In this document: piece after piece, positions 36,302 through 45,021 of the stretch
Layout: every line of letters begins with the position of its first letter
Numbering within the stretch: position 1 is the stretch's first letter
Assembly: GCF_000715495.1 (NCBI RefSeq)
Contig: NZ_JNLX01000096.1
Location: 1-56,137, forward strand
DNA from: Hymenobacter sp. IS2118
GTDB taxonomy: Bacteria; Bacteroidota; Bacteroidia; Cytophagales; Hymenobacteraceae
Reading direction: 5' to 3'
Length of the DNA stretch: 56,137 nt
Notes under the pieces: model-generated
Told to the model about the DNA's origin: nothing
Database searches by the model: none
What the model saw: the letters and a program-made list of their open reading frames with translations, nothing else
Position numbers and translations under genes: made by a program

Positions 36302-37831
36302 ATGGCTGAAACCCTCGAAGAAACCACCACCCTGGTCGCGCGTCCCAAGTTCAAGTCTCACTACGACAATTTTATCGGCGGCAAGTGGGTAGCGCCCGTC
36401 AAGGGCCAGTATTTTGATAATCCCTCGCCCATTGATGGCAAGGCCTTTTGCAAAGTAGCCCGCAGCACAAAGGAGGACATTGAGCTGGCCCTGGACGCCG
36501 CTCACGAAGCTTTTGCCACCTGGAGCAAGGCCTCGCCCACCACGCGCAGCAACGTGCTGCTGAAAATTGCCGATGTGATGGAGGCCAACCTGGCCCACCT
36601 GGCGGCCGTGGAAACCGTAGAAAACGGCAAGGCCATCCGCGAAACCATGGCGGCTGATTTGCCGCTGGCCATCGACCACTTTCGCTACTTCGCGGGCGTG
36701 ATTCGGGCCGAGGAAGGCTCGGCCACCGAGCTGAACGAAACCACGCTTTCGCTCGTGATTCAGGAGCCGCTGGGCGTGGTGGGCCAGATTATTCCGTGGA
36801 ACTTCCCGCTGCTGATGGCCACCTGGAAAATTGCGCCCGCCCTGGCCGCCGGCTGCTGCGTGGTGGTGAAGCCCGCTGAGCAAACCCCGGCCAGCATCAT
36901 GGTGCTAATGGAGCTGCTGCAGGACGTGATTCCGCCCGGCGTGCTCAACGTCGTGAATGGCTTCGGCCTGGAAGCCGGCAAGCCCCTGGCCAGCAACAAG
37001 CGCGTGAACAAGGTGGCCTTCACCGGCGAAACCACCACCGGGCGTCTCATCCTGCAATACGCTGCCGAAAATATCATTCCGGTGACCATGGAGTTGGGCG
37101 GCAAGTCGCCGAACATCTTCACCAAATCGGTGATGGACGCCGACGATGACTTCCTGGACAAGTGCCTGGAAGGCGCCGCCATGTTTGCGCTCAACCAGGG
37201 TGAAATCTGCACTTGCCCGTCGCGTCTGCTCATTCACGAGGATATCTACGACGCCTTCATGCCCCGCCTCATTGCGCGCGTGGAAGCCATCAAGCTCGGC
37301 CACCCGCTCGACCCCAGCACCATGATGGGCGCGCAGGCCAGCAACGACCAGTACGAGAAAATCCTGAGCTACCTGGAAATCGGCAAGGCCGAAGGCGCCG
37401 AGGTGCTCACCGGCGGCGAAGCCCACACCCAGGACCATCCCGAGCTGGGCGACGGCTACTACATCCAGCCCACCATCTTCCGGGGCCACAACAAAATGCG
37501 GATTTTCCAGGAGGAAATCTTCGGCCCGGTGCTGTCGGTGGCCACGTTCAAAGACAACGACGAGGCCATCGAAATGGCCAACGACACGCTCTACGGCCTC
37601 GGCGCCGGTCTCTGGAGCCGCGATGCCCATGAGCTCTACACCATGCCCCGCGCCATTCAGGCCGGCCGCGTGTGGGTGAACTGCTACCACGACTACCCCG
37701 CCGGCGCGCCCTTCGGCGGATACAAGGCCTCCGGTTTCGGCCGCGAAAACCACAAGATGATGCTCGCCCACTACCGCCAGACCAAGAACATGCTCATCAG
37801 CTACAGCAAGCAGAAGCTGGGCTTCTTTTAA
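36302..37831 (+). CDS. Aldehyde dehydrogenase (AldB/ExaC/AcoD-like)
   Basis: A 509-residue NAD(P)-dependent aldehyde dehydrogenase that oxidises aldehydes, probably acetaldehyde-like, to acids. Features in order: [20 protein letters not shown] near the N-terminus, the cofactor fold [20 protein letters not shown] and [16 protein letters not shown], the Glu base in [13 protein letters not shown] (about 266-270), and the catalytic Cys in [13 protein letters not shown] (about 302-305), with the CTCPSR form typical of the AldB/ExaC/AcoD group. [15 protein letters not shown] and [19 protein letters not shown] follow. The length fits the family (506-510). The divergent AraC gene and the DUF779 gene 1.1 kb downstream support an alcohol or aldehyde oxidation locus. 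Confidence 0.94.
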   Translation: MAETLEETTTLVARPKFKSHYDNFIGGKWVAPVKGQYFDNPSPIDGKAFCKVARSTKEDIELALDAAHEAFATWSKASPTTRSNVLLKIADVMEANLAHLAAVETVENGKAIRETMAADLPLAIDHFRYFAGVIRAEEGSATELNETTLSLVIQEPLGVVGQIIPWNFPLLMATWKIAPALAAGCCVVVKPAEQTPASIMVLMELLQDVIPPGVLNVVNGFGLEAGKPLASNKRVNKVAFTGETTTGRLILQYAAENIIPVTMELGGKSPNIFTKSVMDADDDFLDKCLEGAAMFALNQGEICTCPSRLLIHEDIYDAFMPRLIARVEAIKLGHPLDPSTMMGAQASNDQYEKILSYLEIGKAEGAEVLTGGEAHTQDHPELGDGYYIQPTIFRGHNKMRIFQEEIFGPVLSVATFKDNDEAIEMANDTLYGLGAGLWSRDAHELYTMPRAIQAGRVWVNCYHDYPAGAPFGGYKASGFGRENHKMMLAHYRQTKNMLISYSKQKLGFF

Positions 37832-37856
37832 GCACTCGCGCAAAATTAACCGCAGT

Positions 37857-37964
37857 AAAAAGACGAGTCATGCCGAGCGCAGCCGAGGCATCTCGCTCGC
37901 TTCGTTGAAACCGTCCAACGGTGCGGTAGAGATGCTTCGGCTGCGCTCAGCATGACTCGTCTTC
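37857..37964. repeat. GTCATGCTGAGC-family palindrome, copy 4
   Basis: Outer arms AAAAAGACGAGTCATGC and GCATGACTCGTCTT pair. Inside, CGAGCGCAGCCGAGGCATCT pairs with AGATGCTTCGGCTGCGCT. With T tracts beyond the right arm it probably ends the aldehyde dehydrogenase transcript. Confidence 0.8.
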
Positions 37965-38003
37965 TTCGATTTTTGCTTACTCGGGAACAAGTCAGTTAGA
38001 TAA

Positions 38004-38045
38004 AAAGCCCGTCGTGCCGAGTGAAGTCGGAGCATGACGGGCTTT
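38004..38045. terminator. Bidirectional terminator hairpin
   Basis: AAAGCCCGTCGTGC (38004-38017) pairs with GCATGACGGGCTTT (38032-38045) with one G-T or mismatch position. A/T tracts flank both sides. It lies between the convergent aldehyde dehydrogenase and membrane-protein genes. Confidence 0.75.
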
Positions 38046-38071
38046 CTGTTTAGCCAAGCGAATCCTCTTGC

Positions 38072-38845
38072 TTATTGCGCCGCAGCTTCGGCTTCGGTAG
38101 CGGGTTTCGGCAGGCGCACGGGCCGTAGCGCCGCGTCGAAATAAGCAATTTCGTTTTCGTTCTTTTCGCTGGCGGCGTAAGCGGCGGCCACAACGGGCAA
38201 CAGCAGCCATTCCTCGTTGTCGATGGCTTGGCGGGCTTGCTCAATCAGGCGGGCGTCGTCGGTGCCCCAGGCCAGCGGGCGGGGCTCGAAGTTGAGGTAG
38301 AAGTCGCCGCCCTCGTTGGTTTCGCCAAACAGCGACACGCAGGGCACTTGCTCGCCCAGGCGTTCGGGCTGCATGGTCAGGTGCTCGATTACCACTTGTT
38401 TTACGCCCCAGAATACCGGGCCGGCAGCAGTGGTTTCGGCGGTTTCGTCCTCCTCCTCTTCGTCGTCGTCAAAACTACTGGTGCGCGCATCGGTGAGGCA
38501 CAGCAGGGTGAGCGGGCTCAGGCTGGTGATGATGCCCGGAATCAGCAGGCCGCTGCGGTAAGCGTCGCCCTTGAGGGTTTGGGGCAGGCGCGCGGCAATA
38601 AACAGCACCGGCAAGGACAGCGCAATCACAATGCCACCCCAAATCTGGTGCTGGAAGTACCACAGGCCCACACCCGCGGCCAGCAGTGCTACGCCCGTCA
38701 GGCCCCAGCCCTGGAGTAGCTTGCGGTAGCTGCGGTGGTAGATGTCGAGCCGGCGCACTTTGCGCATGTCCGGCTCGATGTTCACGGCGCGGGTGGCTAC
38801 GGAGTTGTTCAGGATTTCGCCGGGGTCGCCGATGTTTCGTTCCAT
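38072..38845 (-). CDS. Unknown membrane protein with an acidic loop
   Basis: A 257-residue protein, not recognised. The ATG at 38845 (MERNIGDPGEILNNSVATR) is chosen; the longer frame has a cysteine-rich, non-conserved-looking extension. Two or three hydrophobic helices lie between about 50 and 125 (GLTGVALLAAGVGLWYF, GIVIALSLPVLFIAARL, IPGIITSLSPLTLLCL). An acidic run follows (DDDEEEEDE), then a soluble domain with GVKQVVIEHLTMQPERLGEQ and a late EKNENEIAYFDAALRPVRLP. It resembles DUF3239-type proteins only in layout. It diverges from the DUF779 gene, 103 bp apart. Confidence 0.7.
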   Translation of the reverse strand: MERNIGDPGEILNNSVATRAVNIEPDMRKVRRLDIYHRSYRKLLQGWGLTGVALLAAGVGLWYFQHQIWGGIVIALSLPVLFIAARLPQTLKGDAYRSGLLIPGIITSLSPLTLLCLTDARTSSFDDDEEEEDETAETTAAGPVFWGVKQVVIEHLTMQPERLGEQVPCVSLFGETNEGGDFYLNFEPRPLAWGTDDARLIEQARQAIDNEEWLLLPVVAAAYAASEKNENEIAYFDAALRPVRLPKPATEAEAAAQ

Positions 38846-38912
38846 AGAAGAGAAAGAGAAGTTGCAGAAGTTGCATGCAGCAGAAAGCTGCTGCGCCAAC
38901 GGCCCGCAACGC

Positions 38913-38944
38913 TTTGAGGTTGTATCCATCCACCCCTATTTTTT
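38913..38944 (+). promoter_or_regulatory. Possible promoter of the DUF779 gene
   Basis: TTTG (38913-38916) and TATTTTTT (38937-38944) are spaced by 20 bp; the second element differs from TAnnTTTG in its last base. Transcription would begin at or near the ATG at 38949, so the mRNA would be almost leaderless. Confidence 0.3.
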
Positions 38945-38948
38945 TGCC

Positions 38949-39350
38949 ATGTCCACGCCCCGCGTCCTAGTTACCACTGCCGCCGAAGCCACCATCGACC
39001 TGCTGCGCGATGAGCACGGCCCACTCATGTTTCACCAGAGCGGCGGGTGCTGCGACGGCTCTTCGCCCATGTGCTTCCAGAAAGGCGAGTTCCGCATCGG
39101 TGGCAACGACGTGTGGCTGGGCCAGATTCACGGCTGCGACTTCTTCATGAGCACCAGCCAGTTTGAATACTGGCAGCACACCCAGCTCACCGTGGACGTG
39201 ACCAAGGGCCGGGGCGCCAGCTTCTCGCTGGAAATCCCGCTGGGCGTGCGGTTTCTGATTCGCTCGCGGCTGTTCACCGAGGCAGAATCGAAGGAGATGG
39301 CGCCCGTGCAGGTGGGGGAGGAGTACCTGGAGCGGCAGCTGGCACCGTAA
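38949..39350 (+). CDS. DUF779 protein associated with aldehyde dehydrogenases
   Basis: A 133-residue protein of the DUF779 family. Diagnostic region: LRDEHGPLMFHQSGGCCDGS, then SPMCFQKGEF and WLGQIHGCDFFMSTSQFEYW, followed by TQLTVDVTKGRGASFSLEIP and GVRFLIRSRLF. The GGCCDG, PMC and GC cysteines are the likely metal or redox site. DUF779 genes frequently lie next to AcoD/ExaC-type aldehyde dehydrogenases, and here one is 1.1 kb upstream on the same strand, with an opposite-strand membrane-protein gene between. A role in maturation or activity of the dehydrogenase is inferred from this association. A strong terminator follows. Confidence 0.92.
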   Translation: MSTPRVLVTTAAEATIDLLRDEHGPLMFHQSGGCCDGSSPMCFQKGEFRIGGNDVWLGQIHGCDFFMSTSQFEYWQHTQLTVDVTKGRGASFSLEIPLGVRFLIRSRLFTEAESKEMAPVQVGEEYLERQLAP

Positions 39351-39434
39351 GATTCCGGCGGTCCGGCTGGGGGCAGCACGTGCCCCGTCGGTAACGGGCA
39401 GTTATTGCTGGAATCAAGCGTAAAAAGTAGATGA

Positions 39435-39469
39435 GAACACCCCGGCGGGCTTTCCGTTGGGGTGTTTTT
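39435..39469 (+). terminator. Terminator after the DUF779 gene
   Basis: AACACCCCGGCGG and CCGTTGGGGTGTT form a stem of about 13 bp with two G-T pairs and a GCTTT loop, followed by TTT on the plus strand. Confidence 0.8.
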
Positions 39470-39633
39470 GCGTTGGCAGCACTTCTGTAATGCTTAGGTG
39501 AGGACTGTTTGGGAGAACATAATAAAGGGGGAAATAAATAGTGCGAAAAATAGTCGGATAGTAAGCAGCGCAATACGCGGATAATAGTATAATTTCACTT
39601 ATTGCCTTGGTGAAATATTCTTCCTGCATTGCT

Positions 39634-41619
39634 ATGACCAAAACGCTACGCCTGCTGCTGCTGATAGTACTGCTCCCTTTTTCGGGCCGGGCCCAGATGG
39701 TGCCCAAGCGCGACAACCGCGCCGTGGATAGCCTGCGCCAAGTACTGGCCCAGCATCCCAACGACACCATCGGGGCCAAGGCGATGGTGACGCTGATGTA
39801 CAATTTCCAGTACAACGACACGGTGATTGCCGGCCAGTACGCCCGTCAGGCGCTGGCGCTGGCCACCCGCCTGCACGACACCCTGCGGCTGGCCCGCGTG
39901 CACTACAACATCGGCACCATGAATGCCATGGTGGGCAAGGCGCGCATCGCCATTGCCCACCACCTGGCCTCGGCCCGCTATTTCCGGGCGGTGGGCCACG
40001 GGCTTTGGGAAGGCCACAACTACCGCAACATCGGTGCGCGCTACACCGACATGGGCCAGTACGAAACCGCCATGCGCTACCAGGTAAAGGCCCTGCGCCT
40101 GCGCGAAGCCGCCAAAGATGCCGGCGGCATCGCCGACTCCTACGGCTGCATCGGGCAGGTGTACTTGCAGCAGCGCAACGCGCCCGCCGCCCAGGCGGCC
40201 TACGAAGAAGCCCTACGGCGCTGGCAGGAGCTGAAAGTGATGCCCTTTGTGCTCGATGCCCTCGACCACCTCAGCATCATTCACCGCGATGCCGGGCGCT
40301 ACCCCCAGGCCCTGGCCTACTTGAAACAGGGCCTGAAACAGGCGCGCGAAGTGGACGATAGCACGTACACTGGAAATTTTTTGGTCACGCTCGGGGTGAT
40401 GCGCCAGAAGCAGCAGCAGTGGGCCGCCTCGCTGTCGCCGCTGCTGCGGGCCGAGCGCCTGTTTGCCACCGAAACCTACTCCAACTCGGTGCAGCAGGCT
40501 GATTTGAAGTCCATTATCGGGGAAAGCTATGCGCACCTGGGCCAGTTGGATAAGGGGGAAACCTACCTGCGCCAGGCTCTGGCCCTGGCCCAAAAAGAAA
40601 ATTTCCGCGAAGAAGAGATTGATGCCCTGCAAGGACTGGCCGGGCTGGCGGCGCAACGCCGCGACTTTGCCGCCGCCTACGGCTACCAGCGCGAGCTGGC
40701 GGGCATCAAGGACAGCGTGCGCAGCGAGGCCGCGGTTCGCAGCGTAGCGGAGATGCAGACCCGCTACGAGAGCGAGCGAAAAGATGACCGCAACCGCATT
40801 CAGGCCCTGAGGCTGGATGAGCAAGGCTTGCTGGTGCGCCACCGCAACCTGCAGCTGCTGGCCGCGGGCGCGGTGTTGGTGATGGTGCTGGGCGCCAGCT
40901 GGAGCTTTTTCAAGCGCCGGGCCCTGCGCCAGCAGCTGGAGCTGAAGCAGCAGCAGCAGCGCCTGGAGCGGCAGCGCGTGGCGGCCGTGCTCGAAGCCGA
41001 GGAAAACGAGCGCCGCCACATCGGCTCCGATTTGCACGACGGCATCGGCCAGCTGCTCACGGCGGCCAAGCTCAACCTGCACGCCCTGGGCCGGCATTTG
41101 GGTCCCCAGCTCAACGGCCACCAGGTGCTACTGGACAACGCGGTGGATATCGTAGATGAGTCGTTTCGGGAGGTGCGCGGCATTTCCCATAACCTCATGC
41201 CCAACGCCTTGCTGAAACGCGGGCTGGCGGCGGCCGTGCGCGAATTCATCGATAAGCTGCCCAGCGGCGAAGGCCTGCGGGTAGAGGTTCAAGCCTTTGG
41301 CCTCGACAATATGCGGCTGGACCCCACAGTGGAAAGTGTACTCTTTCGGGTGGTTCAGGAGTTGGTCCAGAACATCATCAAACACGCCCAGGCCAGCCAG
41401 ATTGGCCTGCAGCTGGTGCGCCACGCTGACGAGCTGACGGTGATGGTGGAGGACAACGGCATCGGCTTTGACCCCGCCGCGCTGGGGCCGGAAGCCGGCA
41501 TCGGGCTGCGCAACGTGGCCACGCGCCTGGCCTACCTCGGCGGGCGGGCCGATTTTGACTCCGTACCCGGCCGGGGCACTACCGTTACGCTGGCCGTGCC
41601 GCTCCGGGCCCTGGCGTAA
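39634..41619 (+). CDS. TPR-containing NarL-type sensor histidine kinase, paralogue
   Basis: A 661-residue sensor kinase. The ATG at 39634 (MTKTLRLLLLIVLLPFSGRA) gives a signal peptide cut after RAQ; the longer frame uses TTG. TPR repeats fill about 60-370 (for example YRNIGARYTDMGQYETAMRY and YGCIGQVYLQQRNAPAAQAA). One membrane helix is at about 407-426 (LLAAGAVLVMVLGASWSFF). The HisKA_3 domain has ENERRHIGSDLHDGIGQLLT (about 454), and the HATPase has VQNIIKHAQ, VEDNGIGFDP and GIGLRNVATR. It shares domain order and long identical stretches with the kinase at 13205. The convergent LuxR regulator at 41693 is its likely partner. Confidence 0.92.
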   Translation: MTKTLRLLLLIVLLPFSGRAQMVPKRDNRAVDSLRQVLAQHPNDTIGAKAMVTLMYNFQYNDTVIAGQYARQALALATRLHDTLRLARVHYNIGTMNAMVGKARIAIAHHLASARYFRAVGHGLWEGHNYRNIGARYTDMGQYETAMRYQVKALRLREAAKDAGGIADSYGCIGQVYLQQRNAPAAQAAYEEALRRWQELKVMPFVLDALDHLSIIHRDAGRYPQALAYLKQGLKQAREVDDSTYTGNFLVTLGVMRQKQQQWAASLSPLLRAERLFATETYSNSVQQADLKSIIGESYAHLGQLDKGETYLRQALALAQKENFREEEIDALQGLAGLAAQRRDFAAAYGYQRELAGIKDSVRSEAAVRSVAEMQTRYESERKDDRNRIQALRLDEQGLLVRHRNLQLLAAGAVLVMVLGASWSFFKRRALRQQLELKQQQQRLERQRVAAVLEAEENERRHIGSDLHDGIGQLLTAAKLNLHALGRHLGPQLNGHQVLLDNAVDIVDESFREVRGISHNLMPNALLKRGLAAAVREFIDKLPSGEGLRVEVQAFGLDNMRLDPTVESVLFRVVQELVQNIIKHAQASQIGLQLVRHADELTVMVEDNGIGFDPAALGPEAGIGLRNVATRLAYLGGRADFDSVPGRGTTVTLAVPLRALA

Positions 41620-41622
41620 AGG

Positions 41623-41697
41623 TTGAGCTGCAAGCCACAAGCTTAAACACTGAGAGCCCTTGTGCGTGGGCTTGCAGCTTGTGGCTTGCAGCTCAAA
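41623..41697. repeat. Heptamer-built hairpin between a kinase and its regulator
   Basis: TTGAGCTGCAAGCCACAAGC (from 41623) pairs with GCTTGTGGCTTGCAGCTCAA (41677-41696). The right side consists of 7-nt units GCTTGCA, GCTTGTG, GCTTGCA and GCTCAAA. It lies between convergent stop codons and includes the stop codon of the response regulator (41693-41695), so it can serve as a bidirectional terminator. Confidence 0.85.
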
Positions 41698-42406
41698 TAA
41701 GCTTGTGCTTGAAGGCGTACTGAATCAGGCCGACGATGGACTTGGACTGGGTTTTGGTGAAGATGTTTTTGCGGTGGGTTTCCACGGTGCGCTCGCTGAT
41801 GAACAGCTTTTCGGCAATGGCGGCGCTGGAATATTCTCCGGCAATGAGCTGCAGGATTTCCTGCTCGCGGGTGGTGAGCGGTACGGGGCGTTCGGCCGCG
41901 TCGCGGGTGGCGGGCACGTCGAGATGGTCGAGGAGGGTGGCGCCTACTTCGGGGTTGAAAAACGTGCGCCCGGATGCCACGCGGCGGATGGCGGTGCTCA
42001 GCTCTTCGCCGGAAGTGTTTTTCAGCAGGTAGCCCGAGCCGCCCGCCGCCAGTACTTCCTGCACCGAAGCGTAGTCGTGAAACATGCTCAGGGCCAACAC
42101 CCGCACCTGGGGAAACCGCGTCCGAATGGCCTGCGTGAGCTGCACGCCGGACATCTGGGGCATATTCAAATCGACCACGGCCACTTGCACTTCGGGGTGC
42201 GATTGCAGTTGCAGCAGAGCCGCGGCCCCGGAGTTGGCCGTGGCCACCACGCGCAGGCCGGCGTCGTGCTTCAGCAACACCTGCACACCTTCGAGCACCA
42301 GCTGGTGGTCGTCGACGAGAAGCACCGGTATTTGGGTGGCTGCGGGCGGCTTGGGAAGCGACATATACGGGGCGGCTACGCGGTGGAGGGCGCTAAGAAA
42401 CGACAT
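41693..42406 (-). CDS. NarL/LuxR-family response regulator
   Basis: A 237-residue response regulator. The receiver domain (about 27-145) has VLLVDDHQLVLEGVQVLL with the acidic pair, phospho-acceptor Asp 79 in AVVDLNMPQMSG, LALSMFHDYASVQEVLAAG with the conserved Ser, and the Lys in GSGYLLKNTSGEEL. The LuxR HTH follows (about 173-235: LTTREQEILQLIAGEYSSAA, then ISERTVETHRKNIFTKT). The ATG at 42406 is used; an internal ATG at 42364 (MSLPKPPAATQ) is also possible. It is convergent with the TPR kinase and likely phosphorylated by it. The stop codon lies inside a heptamer hairpin. Confidence 0.92.
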   Translation of the reverse strand: MSFLSALHRVAAPYMSLPKPPAATQIPVLLVDDHQLVLEGVQVLLKHDAGLRVVATANSGAAALLQLQSHPEVQVAVVDLNMPQMSGVQLTQAIRTRFPQVRVLALSMFHDYASVQEVLAAGGSGYLLKNTSGEELSTAIRRVASGRTFFNPEVGATLLDHLDVPATRDAAERPVPLTTREQEILQLIAGEYSSAAIAEKLFISERTVETHRKNIFTKTQSKSIVGLIQYAFKHKLI

Positions 42407-42445
42407 GCGAACGGAACAAACGAGGAGGGAGAAGTAGCCGGTAGT

Positions 42446-42560
42446 TTAGCTGTTAGCTATTAGCTGTCAGCTTTTAGCAGTGAACGCATGCCTGGCTTGA
42501 GAACCAGAACCGGTGGTTACCACCTTATGCCAGCCGAAAAAAAGCTAACAGCTAATAGCC
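42446..42560. repeat. Heptamer hairpin upstream of the response regulator
   Basis: Left arm is five 7-nt units (TTAGCTG, TTAGCTA, TTAGCTG, TCAGCTT, TTAGCAG; 42446-42480). The right arm (42537-42560) has AGCTAAC, AGCTAAT and an A run, the reverse complement of the left units. It separates the secreted-protein gene from the regulator gene and may act as a terminator for the former. Confidence 0.8.
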
Positions 42561-42566
42561 AAGCAA

Positions 42567-44327
42567 CTATTCCAGGGGCATCTGCCCAAACCAAAGGGTT
42601 TTGCCCGAGCGGTTTTCGCCAAAAAACACCACCTGCTTGCCGGCATCGCCCACGGGCAGCAGCGGGAATTTGTTGCTCATGTAAAACTTGCTGTCTTTGG
42701 TCACGCCAAAGGTTTTCTGGGCTCCAATGGTGGCGGTGGTCAGGTCGATGCGCGTGACGCTGGGGTAGCTGATGGTTTCGCGCTGGCTGGGCTCAAACAA
42801 GCCGCCACGGCTGCCGTCCTCGGTCAGCCCTTCCACAGTGCGGAAGCCGTCGAGCTCCTGCACAATCCAGTACACGCTGCGGCTGTCGGGCGTGGCGCGC
42901 ATGAACTGGCCGGTGGGCATAATCTTGGCCGTGGCGTTGTTTTCGGCCCGGCGCAGGCCGTACTGCGACCGGAGCTGGCCGCTGCCATCGAAGTGAAACA
43001 GCAGCAGGTCGCCGTAGGACTGCACCTCGGGGGTGTTGCCCGAAACGCGGCCATTGGCCAGGGTATTGAGCATTTTGTTGCCCCCGCCCGATACCTTGTA
43101 GTTCTGGCCGCCTACAAAAATGTCGCCGTTGGGGGTTTCGCTGGCCAGATTGATGCGGAATTTCTTGCCCGTGTAGTCGGGGGTGCGCTTCTGGCCTTCG
43201 GGCACGCGCTGCTTTTTCTCAAACTCCTTCAGGTCGGTGTTGGTGAGCCATTTTACCTGGCCGGCCTGCACCTTCAGCAGCTGAAAGTTCTTGCCTTTGA
43301 AGTCGTCGCCGGCGGGCACGTCGGCATGAAATCTCTTCTGGTCGTCGATGGCCGGGCCGTAGGCCAGCACGCCGCCATCGGTCAGGGGCACGAAGCCGGC
43401 TACCTGCCAGCCGCTGTTGGGCGAGTCCACGGCAATCTTCTCCTTCACTTCTCCCTGGGCCGATACGCGCAGGTACTGGTAGTCGGTGGCCTTGTGGGCC
43501 TCTTTTAGCTTGCCCACGCCCTTGGTGTAGGCCAGCATAATGGCCACGTCGGGCGAGGCGGTGAGCTGGCTGTCGTCGGCTTCCTCTTCCGCGTCTAGGG
43601 CCACGGGCGCCATCGCCACGAAGGTCTGGAGCACGTCGGTATCGAGGTAGGTATCGCGCACCAGCTCCAGGTTGCTGTTGAAATACAGCACGTGGTAGCC
43701 AATTTTCAGGCCCTTGATGTTGCTGAGCTTGATGTTTTCGGCGGCCAGCACCAGCACGCCGCCGTTCACGTCATCGTCAACATGGCCGAGGTGGCGGTAG
43801 CTGGAGCCGCTTTCGGTGCGGGGCTTTTCGGTGCCCAGCAGCTTGACCTTCTTGCGGTAGCCGCCGCCCAGCCAGCTCCATTTGTAGTCGATGCGCTTGC
43901 GGCGGAGCAGCAGCGTGCCCGCCGGGTTTTTCAGGGCGCTCAGCACCGCCACGCCCGGAATCAGGCTGGCCGCGCCCGCGCTGGCCATGGGGTCGCTCAC
44001 CTCCAGCGTCACGGCTTCCTTGCTGAAGTTTTCGCCCCGGTAGCCCTTCACCTTTTCCATCGGAATGCTGTTTTCCTCCACGCCCAGCAGGTTGTACTTG
44101 GTGTCGAAATGGTAGGTTTGGGTGGCTACCAGCTTTTCGGTGGATTTGGTGACGAACAGCAGGTCGACCTTGCCCGCCGCCTGGTTCACCGTCACATCGG
44201 ATAGGTAGCCGCGCTTGGCTTTCTTCGATACATCGTGCGTTTTTTCCACTTCCAGGCGCTGAGCCAGTGCGGGAGCGGCGCCGGCCAGGGCCAGAATAAG
44301 GACGAGCGAGAGGCGGACAGTCTGCAT
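42567..44327 (-). CDS. Unknown secreted or periplasmic protein
   Basis: A 586-residue exported protein that I do not recognise. The ATG at 44327 (MQTVRLSLVLILALAGAAPA) gives a signal peptide cut after ALAQ. The upstream part of the frame is an arginine-rich non-coding-looking extension. Most of the chain alternates short beta strands with charged loops, for example YLSDVTVNQAAGKVDLLFVT, GVLVLAAENIKLSNIKGLKI and RINLASETPNGDIFVGGQNY, suggesting a beta-propeller-like fold. It ends without a T9SS domain (TLWFGQMPLE). Similar long unknown proteins are common in Cytophagales. It is followed by a heptamer hairpin and the LuxR gene. Confidence 0.75.
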   Translation of the reverse strand: MQTVRLSLVLILALAGAAPALAQRLEVEKTHDVSKKAKRGYLSDVTVNQAAGKVDLLFVTKSTEKLVATQTYHFDTKYNLLGVEENSIPMEKVKGYRGENFSKEAVTLEVSDPMASAGAASLIPGVAVLSALKNPAGTLLLRRKRIDYKWSWLGGGYRKKVKLLGTEKPRTESGSSYRHLGHVDDDVNGGVLVLAAENIKLSNIKGLKIGYHVLYFNSNLELVRDTYLDTDVLQTFVAMAPVALDAEEEADDSQLTASPDVAIMLAYTKGVGKLKEAHKATDYQYLRVSAQGEVKEKIAVDSPNSGWQVAGFVPLTDGGVLAYGPAIDDQKRFHADVPAGDDFKGKNFQLLKVQAGQVKWLTNTDLKEFEKKQRVPEGQKRTPDYTGKKFRINLASETPNGDIFVGGQNYKVSGGGNKMLNTLANGRVSGNTPEVQSYGDLLLFHFDGSGQLRSQYGLRRAENNATAKIMPTGQFMRATPDSRSVYWIVQELDGFRTVEGLTEDGSRGGLFEPSQRETISYPSVTRIDLTTATIGAQKTFGVTKDSKFYMSNKFPLLPVGDAGKQVVFFGENRSGKTLWFGQMPLE

Positions 44328-44488
44328 GGGGCCGGGGGTGAAATGGGTCGTGACAAAGCACGGCCCGTAGCACCCCCGCGGCAATCCGCGCTGCTGGGTA
44401 ATTTGCTCTCCCTGCTGCCCGCGCCTCCGCCTCCGTGCTGGCACGGAGGGCCGGCGCCCGTACGCGGCGCCCGGTCGGCCCGCCGCCG

Positions 44489-44956
44489 TTATTCCTGAAA
44501 GTGATACAGGAACGTGACCACGCCCGTGTAGGCCGGCTTCTTCGAGCCTTCAATCTCCAGCGTCACGCCCACGCGGGCCTTGGCGATGCCGCGTAAGTTG
44601 GCCACCGAGAGCATGTTGGCGCGCAGCCGCACCTGGCTGGTCACGGTCACGGCCTGGTTGAAGCGCAGGCTTTCAATTTCGTAGTTCACCTGCATTTTCA
44701 GGTTTTCGATGGCCACGATTTGCTGCCACAGGTAGGGCAGCAGCGCCACCGTGAGGTAGCCGTGGGCAATAGTGGCCTTGAACGGCGACTCCGCCTCGGC
44801 CCGCGCCGCGTCCACGTGAATCCACTGGAAATCGAGGGTAGCGGCGGCAAACTGGTTTATCTGTTCCTGCGTGACGGTGTGCAGCTCGGAAAATCCCAGC
44901 TCCTGGCCCACGCAGGCTTCCAGCTCGGCCAGGCTGCGAATGGTTCGTTTGGACAT
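44489..44956 (-). CDS. MaoC-like hot-dog hydratase
   Basis: A 155-residue MaoC/R-specific enoyl-CoA hydratase-like protein. The ATG at 44956 (MSKRTIRSLAELEACVGQE) is chosen. The hydratase motif is INQFAAATLDFQWIHVDAAR, with the catalytic Asp and His in DFQWIHVD, then FKATIAHGYLTVALLPYL. NYEIESLRFNQAVTVTSQVR and LRANMLSVANLRGIAKARVG complete the fold. It would add water to enoyl-CoA esters in fatty acid oxidation or synthesis; the natural substrate is unknown. A -7 box lies just upstream inside the 3' end of pbpC, so it can be transcribed on its own. Confidence 0.88.
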   Translation of the reverse strand: MSKRTIRSLAELEACVGQELGFSELHTVTQEQINQFAAATLDFQWIHVDAARAEAESPFKATIAHGYLTVALLPYLWQQIVAIENLKMQVNYEIESLRFNQAVTVTSQVRLRANMLSVANLRGIAKARVGVTLEIEGSKKPAYTGVVTFLYHFQE

Positions 44957-44989
44957 AAAAAAGGCAACGTAAGAGGTAGTAAGGGGCCG

Positions 44990-45021
44990 CAAACATACGC
45001 CGCCCCGGCCCGCGCCTACAA
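44990..45021 (-). promoter_or_regulatory. Putative promoter of the MaoC-like gene
   Basis: On the minus strand TTG (45021-45019) and TATGTTTG (44997-44990) are spaced by 21 bp, a good match to the Bacteroidota TTTG/TAnnTTTG promoter. The -7 box is 33 bp upstream of the ATG at 44956. The -33 part lies in the last codons of pbpC. Confidence 0.5.
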
